The notes under the pieces were generated by a model, which was given only the letters and a program-made list of their open reading frames with translations, had not been told where the DNA came from and did not search any database. Below, piece after piece: positions 7,777 to 16,219 of a stretch of 64,000 bases of DNA (position 1 is its first letter; the number at the start of each line of letters is the position of its first letter). The stretch is from contig CAZUON010000013.1 in the NCBI GenBank assembly GCA_964621345.1, positions 5,315 to 69,314 of the forward strand, in the 5' to 3' direction. The DNA comes from Glaciecola sp964621345. GTDB taxonomy: Bacteria > Pseudomonadota > Gammaproteobacteria > Enterobacterales > Alteromonadaceae. A program made the translations under genes and the position numbers.

Positions 7777-8540
7777 TACTCTTTATCCTCCGCTGTACCG
7801 CGTTTGCCTTCTGCGATGTAACCTTTAAGAACGCCCTCAATAACCCGCGGATTTTGACCATCTGCAATACCTAAAATCCCATCCAGAATAAGGCTTTGAT
7901 TCAGCTTCTCTTCGGCTGCGCGCACACCGAGCTTAAATGCAATAGGTAGACACACAATGTTAGCTAACATTGCGCCATACAAAGTGGTGAGCAGCGCAAC
8001 GGCCATCGCAGGTCCAATTGCTTTTGGGTCATCCATGTTTGAAAGCATCGCAACCAAACCAATAAGTGTACCTATCATGCCCATAGCAGGAGCAACGTCC
8101 CCTAAAGATTTGAAAATTACGGCACCAGCGTCATGACGCTCTGAAGTATTGCTGATGTCTTTTGCCATCGTGGTTCGAACGACCTCAACATCGTGGCCAT
8201 CCACTAGCATGTCCACACCTTTTTGCATGAAGCTGTTTTCTATCTCGGCTTCTTCCAATGCTAAAAATCCGCCTTTACGAGCAGCGTCTGCCATCTCAAC
8301 GATTTTTTGAATAAGTTCTTCTGGAGATTGGATTTTAAAGGCAAAAGCTTTCGCGGCGACTTTTCCAGCACCTAAAAATTGTGCCAGTGGGTACTGCATT
8401 AATACAACAAATACAGAGCCGCCAAATACAATAAGTACAGATGGAACATTGAAGAAAATGCTTAAATCGCCACCTAACACCATCGCCATGACGACAAAAC
8501 CAAGCGCACCAATGAGGCCGATTAGTGTTGCTAAATCCAC
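7776..8540 (-). CDS. pomA: Flagellar motor stator protein PomA/MotA
   Basis: This 254-residue stator A subunit has four membrane helices (about 5-25, 32-50, 147-170 and 180-202) and a large cytoplasmic loop that contacts the rotor. The conserved GDVAPAMGMIGTLIGLVAML segment and a charged loop region are present. With PomB it forms the torque-generating ion channel. The start is GTG, preceded by AGAGGAG at six bases. A FliA-type promoter lies about 55 bases upstream, which fits late flagellar expression. Confidence 0.93.
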   Translation of the reverse strand: MDLATLIGLIGALGFVVMAMVLGGDLSIFFNVPSVLIVFGGSVFVVLMQYPLAQFLGAGKVAAKAFAFKIQSPEELIQKIVEMADAARKGGFLALEEAEIENSFMQKGVDMLVDGHDVEVVRTTMAKDISNTSERHDAGAVIFKSLGDVAPAMGMIGTLIGLVAMLSNMDDPKAIGPAMAVALLTTLYGAMLANIVCLPIAFKLGVRAAEEKLNQSLILDGILGIADGQNPRVIEGVLKGYIAEGKRGTAEDKE

Positions 8541-8592
8541 AGTGGACTCCTCTACCTGAAACTAGTTTAATGAATATATTTCTATAAGAGGG

Positions 8593-8619
8593 TTAACGGC
8601 AACTTAACGTTAATCTTTA
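8593..8619 (-). promoter_or_regulatory. Candidate sigma-28 (FliA) promoter of pomAB
   Basis: On the minus strand TAAAGATT (8619-8612), an 11-base spacer and GCCGTTAA (8600-8593) each differ by one base from the enteric FliA consensus TAAAGTTT-N11-GCCGATAA. The spacing is exact, and the predicted start near 8586 leaves about 45 bases to the pomA GTG. Confidence 0.75.
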
Positions 8620-8701
8620 TGCTAAATGCTAATCAAATTTACCCCTTGTACAAAAGCCGTTCATGGCCACGTATATTCGTCTTGTGAAACCGTGATAATG
8701 A

Positions 8702-8730
8702 TTGAATTTGCCCGGTAGGTTAGGTATTGT
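8702..8730 (+). promoter_or_regulatory. Candidate sigma-70 promoter of xseB-ispA-dxs
   Basis: TTGAAT (8702-8707), a 17-base spacer and TATTGT (8725-8730) give four of six matches in each box. Transcription would begin near 8737, about 25 bases before the xseB ATG. This is a prediction only. Confidence 0.4.
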
Positions 8731-8762
8731 TTAGGCCTCAAATTAAGGGGTAAGAAAAGACG

Positions 8763-8993
8763 ATGAGCGCTGAAGACTTAAGCTTTGAAAAGGCGATGGA
8801 AGAGTTAGAAAATATCGTGAATAAAATGGAACAAGGTGACATTAGTTTAGAAGCGTCATTACAAAGCTTTGAACGCGGTATCGCCCTCGCTAGACGCAGT
8901 CAAACTTTGTTAGAGCAAGCGCAACAGAAAGTGCAAATGCTTAGTGAGAATGGGCAAAGTCAAACGCTTGAAGACTTTCAAGCACCTGATTAA
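8763..8993 (+). CDS. xseB: Exodeoxyribonuclease VII small subunit
   Basis: At 76 residues this protein is the full length of the family, opening with the typical SFEKAMEELENIVNKMEQGD and continuing as two amphipathic helices (SLEASLQSFERGIAL). XseB assembles with XseA into exonuclease VII, which degrades single-stranded DNA from both ends; xseA is not in this window. It leads an xseB-ispA-dxs operon, the order found across gammaproteobacteria, with only eight bases before ispA. Confidence 0.96.
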   Translation: MSAEDLSFEKAMEELENIVNKMEQGDISLEASLQSFERGIALARRSQTLLEQAQQKVQMLSENGQSQTLEDFQAPD

Positions 8994-9001
8994 GAGCATC
9001 T

Positions 9002-9898
9002 ATGCAGCAGGAATTATTAGCACTTCAGACGCAAACCAAAGCGGCGGTAGAACAAAGCTTTACGGATTACAGAAAGAAACAAGGCTTCTGTGATAGTGCG
9101 TTGATGAAGGCCATGGAGTACGCTCTTTTTAACGGAGGTAAACGAGTCCGTCCTCTGTTGATTTCACTTGTTGCAAACATGCTCGACGGTGAGCAACAAG
9201 ATATCAATGCCGTTTCACTCGCAGTAGAATGCATTCATGCCTACTCCTTAGTTCATGACGACTTGCCTGCTATGGATGATGATGCCCTGCGACGAGGCAA
9301 ACCTACCTGTCATATAAAATTTGATGAAGCCACCGCCATTTTAGCGGGCGACGCATTACAAACCCTAGCATTTGATGTCTTGGCGAATGCTGATATGAGC
9401 GACTTTGCTAACGCACAACGCATACACTTAATTAAAGAGCTAAGTAAGGCTAGTGGTGCACAAGGTATGTGCGAGGGACAGAGTTTAGATTTGATTGCAA
9501 CAAATCAGAGTATTGGCTTAGAAGCGCTAAACCAGCTTCATGATTTAAAGACAGGCGCCCTATTAAAAGCCTGTGTCCGAATGGCGTCAATTATATGCGA
9601 GCGAGCCGCGCCGGAAGACATAACATTTCTTAGCAAATTTGCATATCATATTGGTTTAGCGTTCCAAATTCAGGACGACATCTTAGATGTAACCTCTGAT
9701 ACTCAAACCCTTGGTAAACCCCAGGGCTCCGACCAAGCAAACAACAAAAACACCTTTGTAAGTAAGCTTGGGCTTGACGGTGCAAAGGCAGAATTATCCT
9801 CACATCACAAACAAGCGCTACACGCGCTGAGCACTTTACCGTACAATACACGCTACTTAACACTATTTGCTGATTACATGCTTACGCGAACTTTTTAA
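9002..9898 (+). CDS. ispA: Farnesyl diphosphate synthase (geranyltranstransferase)
   Basis: The 298-residue trans-prenyltransferase carries both aspartate-rich motifs: VHDDLPAMDDD (the DDxxxxD form) and QIQDDILD. The GGKRVRP diphosphate-binding segment is near residue 44. It condenses isopentenyl diphosphate with dimethylallyl and geranyl diphosphate to make farnesyl diphosphate for quinones and undecaprenyl carrier. It sits between xseB and dxs, so precursor and product steps of the isoprenoid pathway are expressed together. Confidence 0.96.
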   Translation: MQQELLALQTQTKAAVEQSFTDYRKKQGFCDSALMKAMEYALFNGGKRVRPLLISLVANMLDGEQQDINAVSLAVECIHAYSLVHDDLPAMDDDALRRGKPTCHIKFDEATAILAGDALQTLAFDVLANADMSDFANAQRIHLIKELSKASGAQGMCEGQSLDLIATNQSIGLEALNQLHDLKTGALLKACVRMASIICERAAPEDITFLSKFAYHIGLAFQIQDDILDVTSDTQTLGKPQGSDQANNKNTFVSKLGLDGAKAELSSHHKQALHALSTLPYNTRYLTLFADYMLTRTF

Positions 9899-9944
9899 GC
9901 GGTAACACCATACAAACATTACGATTGAGAAGAAAACAATAAGC

Positions 9945-11801
9945 ATGACCTTAGACCTTTCCCATTATCCGCATTTGGCAAAAGCGAATATTCCTAGTGA
10001 ATTACGCCAGCAACCAAAACACAACTTAAAGCTGATCTCCAAAGAGTTGCGTCAGTTTTTACTCAACTGTGTAAGCCAGAGTAGCGGACACTTTGCATCT
10101 GGCCTCGGCACAGTTGAGCTTACCGTTGCCTTGCATTATGTATATAACACACCATTCGATCGCTTAATTTGGGATGTGGGTCATCAAGCTTATCCACACA
10201 AAATTCTGACCGGTCGACGTGAGAAAATGACTACCATTCGTCAAAAGAATGGTCTACACCCCTTTCCGTGGCCTCCTGAGAGTGAATATGACACCTTTGC
10301 AGTGGGGCATTCATCAACCTCAATTTCTGCCGCACTTGGAATGGCAATTGCCGCTGATAAAGAGAATAAAGGCCGCAAGGTTGTTGCAGTAATAGGTGAT
10401 GGCGCACTTACCGCCGGCTTAGCATTTGAAGCACTAAATCATGCCGGTGATATCGCCAAAGACTTGATTGTTATATTAAACGATAATGAAATGTCGATTT
10501 CTGAAAATGTTGGAGCGCTTAACAGTCACCTTGCGCGCTTACTCACCGGTTCTTTTTTTAATACTATCCGCGATGGCGGTAAAAAGATTTTAAGCAACAT
10601 TCCTCCAATTAAAGACCTAGCCAGTAAAGCTGAAGAACATATAAAAGGGATGGTCGTGCCGGGAACCATTTTTGAAGAGCTCGGTTTTAGATATATCGGT
10701 CCGATTGACGGTCACGACGTTGACACAATGGTCGAAACACTTAGCAATATGCGTAAGATGTCTGGGCCACAAATACTGCATGTTGTCACAAAAAAAGGCA
10801 AAGGTTACGAGCAAGCTGAACAAGACCCAATTAAGTGGCACGCTGTACCTAAATTTGACCATACCACAGAAAAATTACCGGTCAGTAAACCGGGTAACCC
10901 AAGCTTTTCTGCAATATTTGGTAGTTGGTTATGCGATATGGCAGAGCAAGATAAAGAGCTGGTTGCGATTACGCCGGCCATGCGTGAAGGCTCCGGAATG
11001 GTCAAGTTTTCACAACGCTTTCCAGAGCAATACATTGATGTCGCTATTGCTGAACAACACTCAGTAACACTTGCTGCAGGCCTCGCTCGCGAGGGTAAAA
11101 ATGCGATAGTCGCGATATACTCTACGTTCTTACAACGCGCTTACGATCAACTTATTCATGATGTCGCGATCCAAAATTTGCCAGTCCTATTTGCTATTGA
11201 CCGAGCTGGAATTGTTGGTGCAGACGGCCCTACACACCAAGGTGCCTTTGACATCAGCTTTTTGCGCTGCATACCAAACATGATCATCATGACGCCTGCC
11301 GATGAAGCTGAATGCCGCAATATGCTCTACACAGGACATAAAGCCAATCAGCCAGTCAGCGTTCGCTATCCGAGGGGGGCGGGGATTGGCGCTAAACCTG
11401 AACAAGCTATGGAAATCATTCCGCTGGGCCAATCTCGCAGTATCATTGAAGGTAAAAAAGTCGCAATATTAAACTTTGGTACACTATTTCCAGAAGCGAA
11501 AGCAGCCGCTGAGAAACTAGGGGCGACCCTAATCGATATGCGTTTTGTTAAACCCATTGATGAAACTGCTATTTTACAAGCGGCTGAGCAGCACGAGTTG
11601 TTAGTGAGCTTAGAAGATGGTGCCATTGAAGGCGGTGCAGGCAGTGCAGTCAGTCAGGTACTACAGCGCCATAAAGTGTTGTGTCATGTGCTAAACCTAG
11701 GCCTTCCTGATACCTTTATTATGCAGGGCACGCAACAAGAGATGTATGCAGAGTTAGGCTTGGATTCACAAGGAATTATCGAGGCCATTAAAGCATTTTA
11801 A
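9945..11801 (+). CDS. dxs: 1-deoxy-D-xylulose-5-phosphate synthase
   Basis: The 618-residue thiamine-diphosphate enzyme matches the length of E. coli Dxs (620). The TPP-binding segment GDGALTAG...LNDNEMSISENVG is near residues 150-190, and the transketolase-like phosphate/central domain contains GPTHQGAFD. It condenses pyruvate with glyceraldehyde 3-phosphate, the first step of the MEP pathway. The last step of that pathway, ispH, is at 56 kb in this window. The gene ends 12 bases from the convergent pgpA stop; a short AT-rich palindrome (11806-11825) there has no clear T run. Confidence 0.97.
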   Translation: MTLDLSHYPHLAKANIPSELRQQPKHNLKLISKELRQFLLNCVSQSSGHFASGLGTVELTVALHYVYNTPFDRLIWDVGHQAYPHKILTGRREKMTTIRQKNGLHPFPWPPESEYDTFAVGHSSTSISAALGMAIAADKENKGRKVVAVIGDGALTAGLAFEALNHAGDIAKDLIVILNDNEMSISENVGALNSHLARLLTGSFFNTIRDGGKKILSNIPPIKDLASKAEEHIKGMVVPGTIFEELGFRYIGPIDGHDVDTMVETLSNMRKMSGPQILHVVTKKGKGYEQAEQDPIKWHAVPKFDHTTEKLPVSKPGNPSFSAIFGSWLCDMAEQDKELVAITPAMREGSGMVKFSQRFPEQYIDVAIAEQHSVTLAAGLAREGKNAIVAIYSTFLQRAYDQLIHDVAIQNLPVLFAIDRAGIVGADGPTHQGAFDISFLRCIPNMIIMTPADEAECRNMLYTGHKANQPVSVRYPRGAGIGAKPEQAMEIIPLGQSRSIIEGKKVAILNFGTLFPEAKAAAEKLGATLIDMRFVKPIDETAILQAAEQHELLVSLEDGAIEGGAGSAVSQVLQRHKVLCHVLNLGLPDTFIMQGTQQEMYAELGLDSQGIIEAIKAF

Positions 11802-11813
11802 TGGCTTAATCTT

Positions 11814-12305
11814 TTACAAGATTAACCACTGCATATACACAATGACATGCAAACACACGCAGGCCATTGCGCCTGCCAGAATGTCATCGAGCATTATCCC
11901 AAAGCCACCATGCACTTTCTTATCGCATAAGCTGATTGGCCATGGCTTTAAAATATCAAAGAAACGAAAGAGTAAAAACCCTATCGCCAGTGTGAGCGGG
12001 TTAATCGGGATGGCGATAAATACTACCATCATACCTGCGATTTCATCCCATACTATCGAACCATGATCATGCAAACCTAATGCATCGCTGGTTTTTTGGC
12101 AAAACCGAATACCGATGATAAAACAGAGTATAGTGACAAATACGAACCAAAAAACCGAGAGATGAGACATGGCGATAAGCAGAGGAAGAGCCGCTAAGGA
12201 GCCAAAGGTGCCTGGCATAAATGGTACTAGCCCTGAACCAAAGCCAAGACCCATGAAATGATCTGGATTGCGCAAAGAAACGCGCTGTCTTAACTGCTTA
12301 TCCAT
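11814..12305 (-). CDS. pgpA: Phosphatidylglycerophosphatase A
   Basis: This 163-residue membrane protein resembles PgpA: a short cytoplasmic N-terminus (HFMGLGFGSGLVPFMPGTFGS), then hydrophobic helices, with the conserved acidic segment IVWDEIAGM and the C-terminal HGGFGIMLDDILAG. It removes the phosphate of phosphatidylglycerophosphate to give phosphatidylglycerol at the inner membrane. It is the last gene of the minus-strand riboflavin operon and follows thiL by 14 bases, as in E. coli (nusB-thiL-pgpA). Confidence 0.94.
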   Translation of the reverse strand: MDKQLRQRVSLRNPDHFMGLGFGSGLVPFMPGTFGSLAALPLLIAMSHLSVFWFVFVTILCFIIGIRFCQKTSDALGLHDHGSIVWDEIAGMMVVFIAIPINPLTLAIGFLLFRFFDILKPWPISLCDKKVHGGFGIMLDDILAGAMACVCLHVIVYMQWLIL

Positions 12306-12319
12306 TGTAAATAGCCTAT

Positions 12320-13294
12320 TTAGAAGTGCTGATAACCTCTACCTTCAATTGCAGCAAAAGAGAAAGGTTGGTCATTTAAACGCAAATCAAGCTTTCCTGT
12401 TGCACCTGTAATTTGACCAATACAGGTCACCGGTAAATGGTAATTGGCCATCGCGGTTTCCATGCTGACTCTATGTTCTTCAGGAATAGTAAAAAGTAGC
12501 TCATAGTCATCACCACCGGTGCACGCTAAGGTCAAAGCCTGCTCTAAATCTGAAATATTGTTTCCAATAGCCTCTGATATCGGAAGCTTGTCTAGGTGCA
12601 CTAGGGCGCCAACTTCTGAACATTCAAGGATATGTGCTAAGTCTTGTAACAAACCGTCCGAGATATCAATACATGCAGTTGCCAAGCGTCGTAATGTGGT
12701 ACCTGCAAGCACTCTAGGGGTTGGAAAACCATGACGGTCTGTTAGGTACTTGCGGTCTTGCTGATTACTAATATCTAATTTGTTAGTTAAACATGCTAGT
12801 CCGGCTGCGGCGTCTCCAAGCGTACCAGTAGCAAATAGCCAATCACCTGGCTTAGCGCCGCTCCTGCTTAAAATGCTCTCGGGAGGAACGAAACCTTGCG
12901 CAGTAATAGTAACCGCACGCTTGCCTTTAACCGTATCACCGCCAATTAGCTGAATTGAAAAATACTGCGTGAGCTCATTTATTTTTTTGGAAAATGCTTT
13001 TAACCAATCTGCATCCGCATCGGGGATAGACAAAGATAAGTTAATCCAAGCAGGCTCTGCGCCCATTGCAGCTAAATCACTTAAATTTACTGCTATGGCT
13101 TTATGCGCTACCGATTCAGGACTTGCACTTGCTAAAAAATGCACTCCTTCAAGCAGTGTATCGGTGGTCGTGGCAAGATATTGGCCCTGTGGTACTTGCG
13201 TAATAGCGGCATCGTCACCCACACCTAACACAACATCTTTGCGCACAAAGCTAGGAGATGAAAAAAAATCTCTGATTAAAGCAAACTCGTCCAA
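12320..13294 (-). CDS. thiL: Thiamine-monophosphate kinase
   Basis: The 324-residue PurM-like kinase carries VLGVGDDAAI near the N-terminus, a metal-binding aspartate cluster, NLSDLAAMGAEP, and ISDGLLQDL, all hallmarks of ThiL. It phosphorylates thiamine monophosphate to the active cofactor, which dxs in the neighbouring operon uses. The predicted start is TTG, just two bases after the nusB stop, with a purine-rich AAGAAGAT upstream. Tight spacing with nusB and pgpA indicates one transcript. Confidence 0.95.
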   Translation of the reverse strand: MDEFALIRDFFSSPSFVRKDVVLGVGDDAAITQVPQGQYLATTTDTLLEGVHFLASASPESVAHKAIAVNLSDLAAMGAEPAWINLSLSIPDADADWLKAFSKKINELTQYFSIQLIGGDTVKGKRAVTITAQGFVPPESILSRSGAKPGDWLFATGTLGDAAAGLACLTNKLDISNQQDRKYLTDRHGFPTPRVLAGTTLRRLATACIDISDGLLQDLAHILECSEVGALVHLDKLPISEAIGNNISDLEQALTLACTGGDDYELLFTIPEEHRVSMETAMANYHLPVTCIGQITGATGKLDLRLNDQPFSFAAIEGRGYQHF

Positions 13295-13296
13295 AG

Positions 13297-13719
13297 CTAT
13301 CTTCTTTCGTCTTTTCTTAAGGTTTTAACTGCTTTATCAAGTGCACCATTAATAAATTTATGGCTTTCTTCAGCACCAAAGGTCTTCGCCAACTCAATAG
13401 CTTCGTTGATAACCACCTTAAAAGGTGTGTCCATGCGATGCAGCAACTCAAAAGTTGCCAACCGCATAATCGACTTCTCGATAGGGTCAAGCTCTTCAGG
13501 TAAACGACCTAGATAGGCCTTGTAAGCTTTATCAATGGCATCTGGGTCTTGGCTAACGCCTTGCAATATGGCTTGAAAGTAATCCATGTCGACTTTTGAC
13601 ATGTCGTTTGTAGTAGCAATACTAAGCTCTACTTGCTGCATATCGTTACCGCTCATCAAGTAGCTGTAGAGCCCTTGGAGAGCGAGTACTCTAGCTTGTT
13701 TTCTATGCGCGGGTTTCAC
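13297..13719 (-). CDS. nusB: Transcription antitermination factor NusB
   Basis: The 140-residue all-helical protein starts with RKQARVLALQGLYSYLMSGN and contains the family core FKVVINEAIELAKTFGAEESHKFINGALD. NusB with S10 binds boxA of rRNA leaders and supports antitermination. The start is GTG, overlapping the ribH stop by one base (TAGTG), with GGAAG six bases ahead. The gene order ribH-nusB-thiL is widely conserved. Confidence 0.96.
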   Translation of the reverse strand: MKPAHRKQARVLALQGLYSYLMSGNDMQQVELSIATTNDMSKVDMDYFQAILQGVSQDPDAIDKAYKAYLGRLPEELDPIEKSIMRLATFELLHRMDTPFKVVINEAIELAKTFGAEESHKFINGALDKAVKTLRKDERR

Positions 13720-14195
13720 TATAAGCTTCCGTTTATAGCCGAGACAACATTCACCATCTCAAGGGCACTTAACGCCGCTTCGCCACCTTTGTTTCCAGCT
13801 TTAGTACCTGAACGCTCAATAGCTTGCTCAATACTGTCGGTAGTAATAACGCCAAAGGCAACAGGAATACCAGCATCTAAAGATACTTGGGCCAGTCCCT
13901 TATTACACTCACCAGCGACAAAATCAAAATGCGGAGTACCGCCTCTGATCACGGCGCCAATCGCAATAATCGCATCAAACTTACCCTGCTCTGCAACCTT
14001 TTTTGCTGCAAGCGGCATTTCGTAAGCACCAGGTACTCTTACAACCGTAATGTCGTCTGGGTTTACCTCACCATGACGCTCTAGGGTGTCAAGGGCGCCC
14101 TCTAACAAGCTTTCAACAACAAAGCTGTTAAAACGTGCAACTACAATGGCAAATTTCTTGCCGGTGGCGCGTACATTACCTTCAATTACGTTCAT
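13719..14195 (-). CDS. ribH: 6,7-dimethyl-8-ribityllumazine synthase
   Basis: I start this at ATG 14195, which is preceded by AGGAG and matches the family's N-terminus (MNVIEGNVRATGKKFAIVVARFN core). The frame stays open 13 codons further upstream, but nothing supports that extension. The 158-residue protein contains the VPGAYEMPLAAK segment and the catalytic histidine region GTPHFDFVAGE. It condenses the RibD product with dihydroxybutanone phosphate and forms icosahedral or pentameric shells. It follows ribBA after a 153-base gap without visible signals. Confidence 0.96.
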   Translation of the reverse strand: MNVIEGNVRATGKKFAIVVARFNSFVVESLLEGALDTLERHGEVNPDDITVVRVPGAYEMPLAAKKVAEQGKFDAIIAIGAVIRGGTPHFDFVAGECNKGLAQVSLDAGIPVAFGVITTDSIEQAIERSGTKAGNKGGEAALSALEMVNVVSAINGSL

Positions 14196-14348
14196 GCGAT
14201 TAGCTCCTGTAAAAATCGGCGCAAAGTATAGCACATAAGGACCATGTGATGAGAACTTTTACGCCTTTGTATATGTGACTCTTATATTGTTACTCACTTA
14301 AAGCCTTAGCCTGCGATAAAAGAGTAAGCGAAAATATCAGTATTTATG

Positions 14349-15449
14349 TTAATCGTGGATGTATTGTACAACCTCAAGACCATAGCCAGACAATGCTGAA
14401 TATTTAATTGGCTTACTTAGCAAGCGCATTTTTTGGATGCCTAAACTTGCTAAAATTTGGCTCCCCACGCCAACTGTTCGCGACGAACCTTCCCAAGTTT
14501 TGCCTTTGGCAATTTGATCACTATCTTCTGCTTCGAATTGTTTCAGCTGCCCTTCAACGTCTTCGTGTTTGCCCAAAAGCACAAGCACCCCACCCTCATC
14601 ATGAATACGTTTCATTGCGTCCTGCAAGGGCAATGAACGGTTTATTGCCCTAGTTGAACCCAATAGGTCACTTAAGGTATTGTGCAGGTGAACACGCACT
14701 AAGGTTGGCTCATTTGGCTGTATGTCGCCCTTTTTAAGAACAAAATGAAGCTGCTCATCAATCACGTCTTTATAGGTAATTAATTCGAATTCTCCGACCG
14801 TTGTCGGCAGGCGGCATGTTGCCACTTTTTCGATGGTCGTTTCGTTTAAATTTCGATACTCAATTAAGTCGGCAATTGTGCCTATCTTTAAGCCATGCTT
14901 TTGCGCAAACACCTCTAGTTGTGGTCGACGAGCCATCGTCCCATCATCGTTTAATATCTCAACGATGACTGCCGCAGGCTCACATCCGGCTAGCCGAGCC
15001 AAATCAACACCTGCCTCAGTGTGCCCAGCGCGATTTAATACACCACCCTCTTTAGCAATAAGCGGAAATATATGACCCGGTTGCACGATATCATCTGCTA
15101 CTGCGTCCGAAGCGACGGCCGCTTGAATAGTGCGAGCACGGTCTGCAGCAGAAATCCCCGTGGTGACGCCTTCTCTGGCTTCTATAGATACCGTAAAATT
15201 CGTTGAAAATTGCGCACTGTTTTTATCGACCATTAGAGGGAGCTTCAAACGCCTGCACCTATCGGTTGTCATTGGCAGGCAAACCAGTCCTCGAGCATGG
15301 GTGACCATAAAGTTAATGGTCTCTGCGCTAACATGCTCGGCAGCCATAATAATGTCGCCTTCATTTTCTCGGTCCTCGTCATCCATCAAGATGACCATTT
15401 TACCTTGTTTAATGTCGTCAATAATTTCTTGTGTGCTGTTAAGTGCCAT
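14349..15449 (-). CDS. ribBA: 3,4-dihydroxy-2-butanone-4-phosphate synthase with degenerate GTP cyclohydrolase II domain (RibBX-like)
   Basis: The 366-residue protein is a two-domain RibBA by layout. Residues 1 to about 205 are the dihydroxybutanone phosphate synthase, with DDEDRENEGD, HARGLVCLP and HTEAGVDLARLAG intact. Residues from about 209 on align with GTP cyclohydrolase II, but the three zinc-binding cysteines are absent (the stretch reads RVHLHNTLSDLLGS) and the RQEGRNIGL motif is lost. Such proteins, called RibBX in Shewanella, keep only the butanone synthase. A separate functional ribA should exist elsewhere. No FMN riboswitch is visible in the 77 bases upstream. Confidence 0.93.
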   Translation of the reverse strand: MALNSTQEIIDDIKQGKMVILMDDEDRENEGDIIMAAEHVSAETINFMVTHARGLVCLPMTTDRCRRLKLPLMVDKNSAQFSTNFTVSIEAREGVTTGISAADRARTIQAAVASDAVADDIVQPGHIFPLIAKEGGVLNRAGHTEAGVDLARLAGCEPAAVIVEILNDDGTMARRPQLEVFAQKHGLKIGTIADLIEYRNLNETTIEKVATCRLPTTVGEFELITYKDVIDEQLHFVLKKGDIQPNEPTLVRVHLHNTLSDLLGSTRAINRSLPLQDAMKRIHDEGGVLVLLGKHEDVEGQLKQFEAEDSDQIAKGKTWEGSSRTVGVGSQILASLGIQKMRLLSKPIKYSALSGYGLEVVQYIHD

Positions 15450-15526
15450 TCTACTGCCTTTGTGTGTGTATCAATTCAGGGGTGACTTGCACACCCGTTT
15501 GCGCTAACTAACGCCTTATTTATTGC

Positions 15527-16186
15527 CTATTTTAAGTAGCCATGCTCCGCTAAAAACGACATGCTAATGTCTGACTTATCAGTATCTGCGGCTTTATCTC
15601 CAAGCATTAAGCGCTCAAGGTAGCGTGCAATAACATCTACCTCAAGATTGACTTGTGTTCCGAGCTGATAATGACCTATCACGGTTTCTTTTAACGTGTG
15701 TGGAATTAACCAGAGCATAAATGACGCACCTTTTACCTCATTTACCGTTAAGCTAACACCATCAACGGTAATAGAGCCCTTGTGTGCGATGTACTTGGCC
15801 AGTTCTTTTGGTGCTTTTACCCACACCTCTACATAGCGGGCGTGCTCGTTAATCGCTTCCACTGTTCCCACGCCATCAACGTGGCCTGACACTATATGTC
15901 CACCAAAACGACTATCTGGGCGCATTGCCTTTTCAAGGTTTACCGAACTTCCACTCTGATAATGCGCAAAACCGGTATATTTGATTGTTTCAGCCGACAC
16001 ATCTGCCTTGTAATAATCTTCGCCCTTTTCAACCACTGTCAAACAAACGCCGTTTGTGGCGATACTATCGCCAAGGTGCACATCACTCATATCCAACTTG
16101 CCAACCTGTACGGTAAGTCTTATATCATGGCCTAAATTGTCAAGAGACGAAATTTTGCCAACAGCTTCTATGATTCCAGTAAACAT
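15527..16186 (-). CDS. ribE: Riboflavin synthase alpha subunit
   Basis: The 219-residue protein consists of two similar beta-barrel halves. The first opens with MFTGIIEAVGKI, and the second half is recognisable from MRPDSRFGGHIVSGHVDGVG onward. GVCLTVVEKG and GVSLTVNEV are the matching motifs of the two halves. It dismutates two lumazine molecules to riboflavin. It lies between ribD and ribBA, with small gaps, in the riboflavin operon. Confidence 0.96.
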   Translation of the reverse strand: MFTGIIEAVGKISSLDNLGHDIRLTVQVGKLDMSDVHLGDSIATNGVCLTVVEKGEDYYKADVSAETIKYTGFAHYQSGSSVNLEKAMRPDSRFGGHIVSGHVDGVGTVEAINEHARYVEVWVKAPKELAKYIAHKGSITVDGVSLTVNEVKGASFMLWLIPHTLKETVIGHYQLGTQVNLEVDVIARYLERLMLGDKAADTDKSDISMSFLAEHGYLK

Positions 16187-16219
16187 ACGCTCAACTTCTG
16201 TTATATGTAATTACTTACT

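Noticed and set aside
11806..11825. Palindrome TTAATCTT/AAGATTAA as a dxs-pgpA terminator
   Set aside because: The stem is AT-rich, it overlaps the pgpA stop, and no T run follows on either strand.
15450..15526. FMN riboswitch upstream of ribBA
   Set aside because: The conserved RFN sequence blocks are absent and the gap is too short for the full element.
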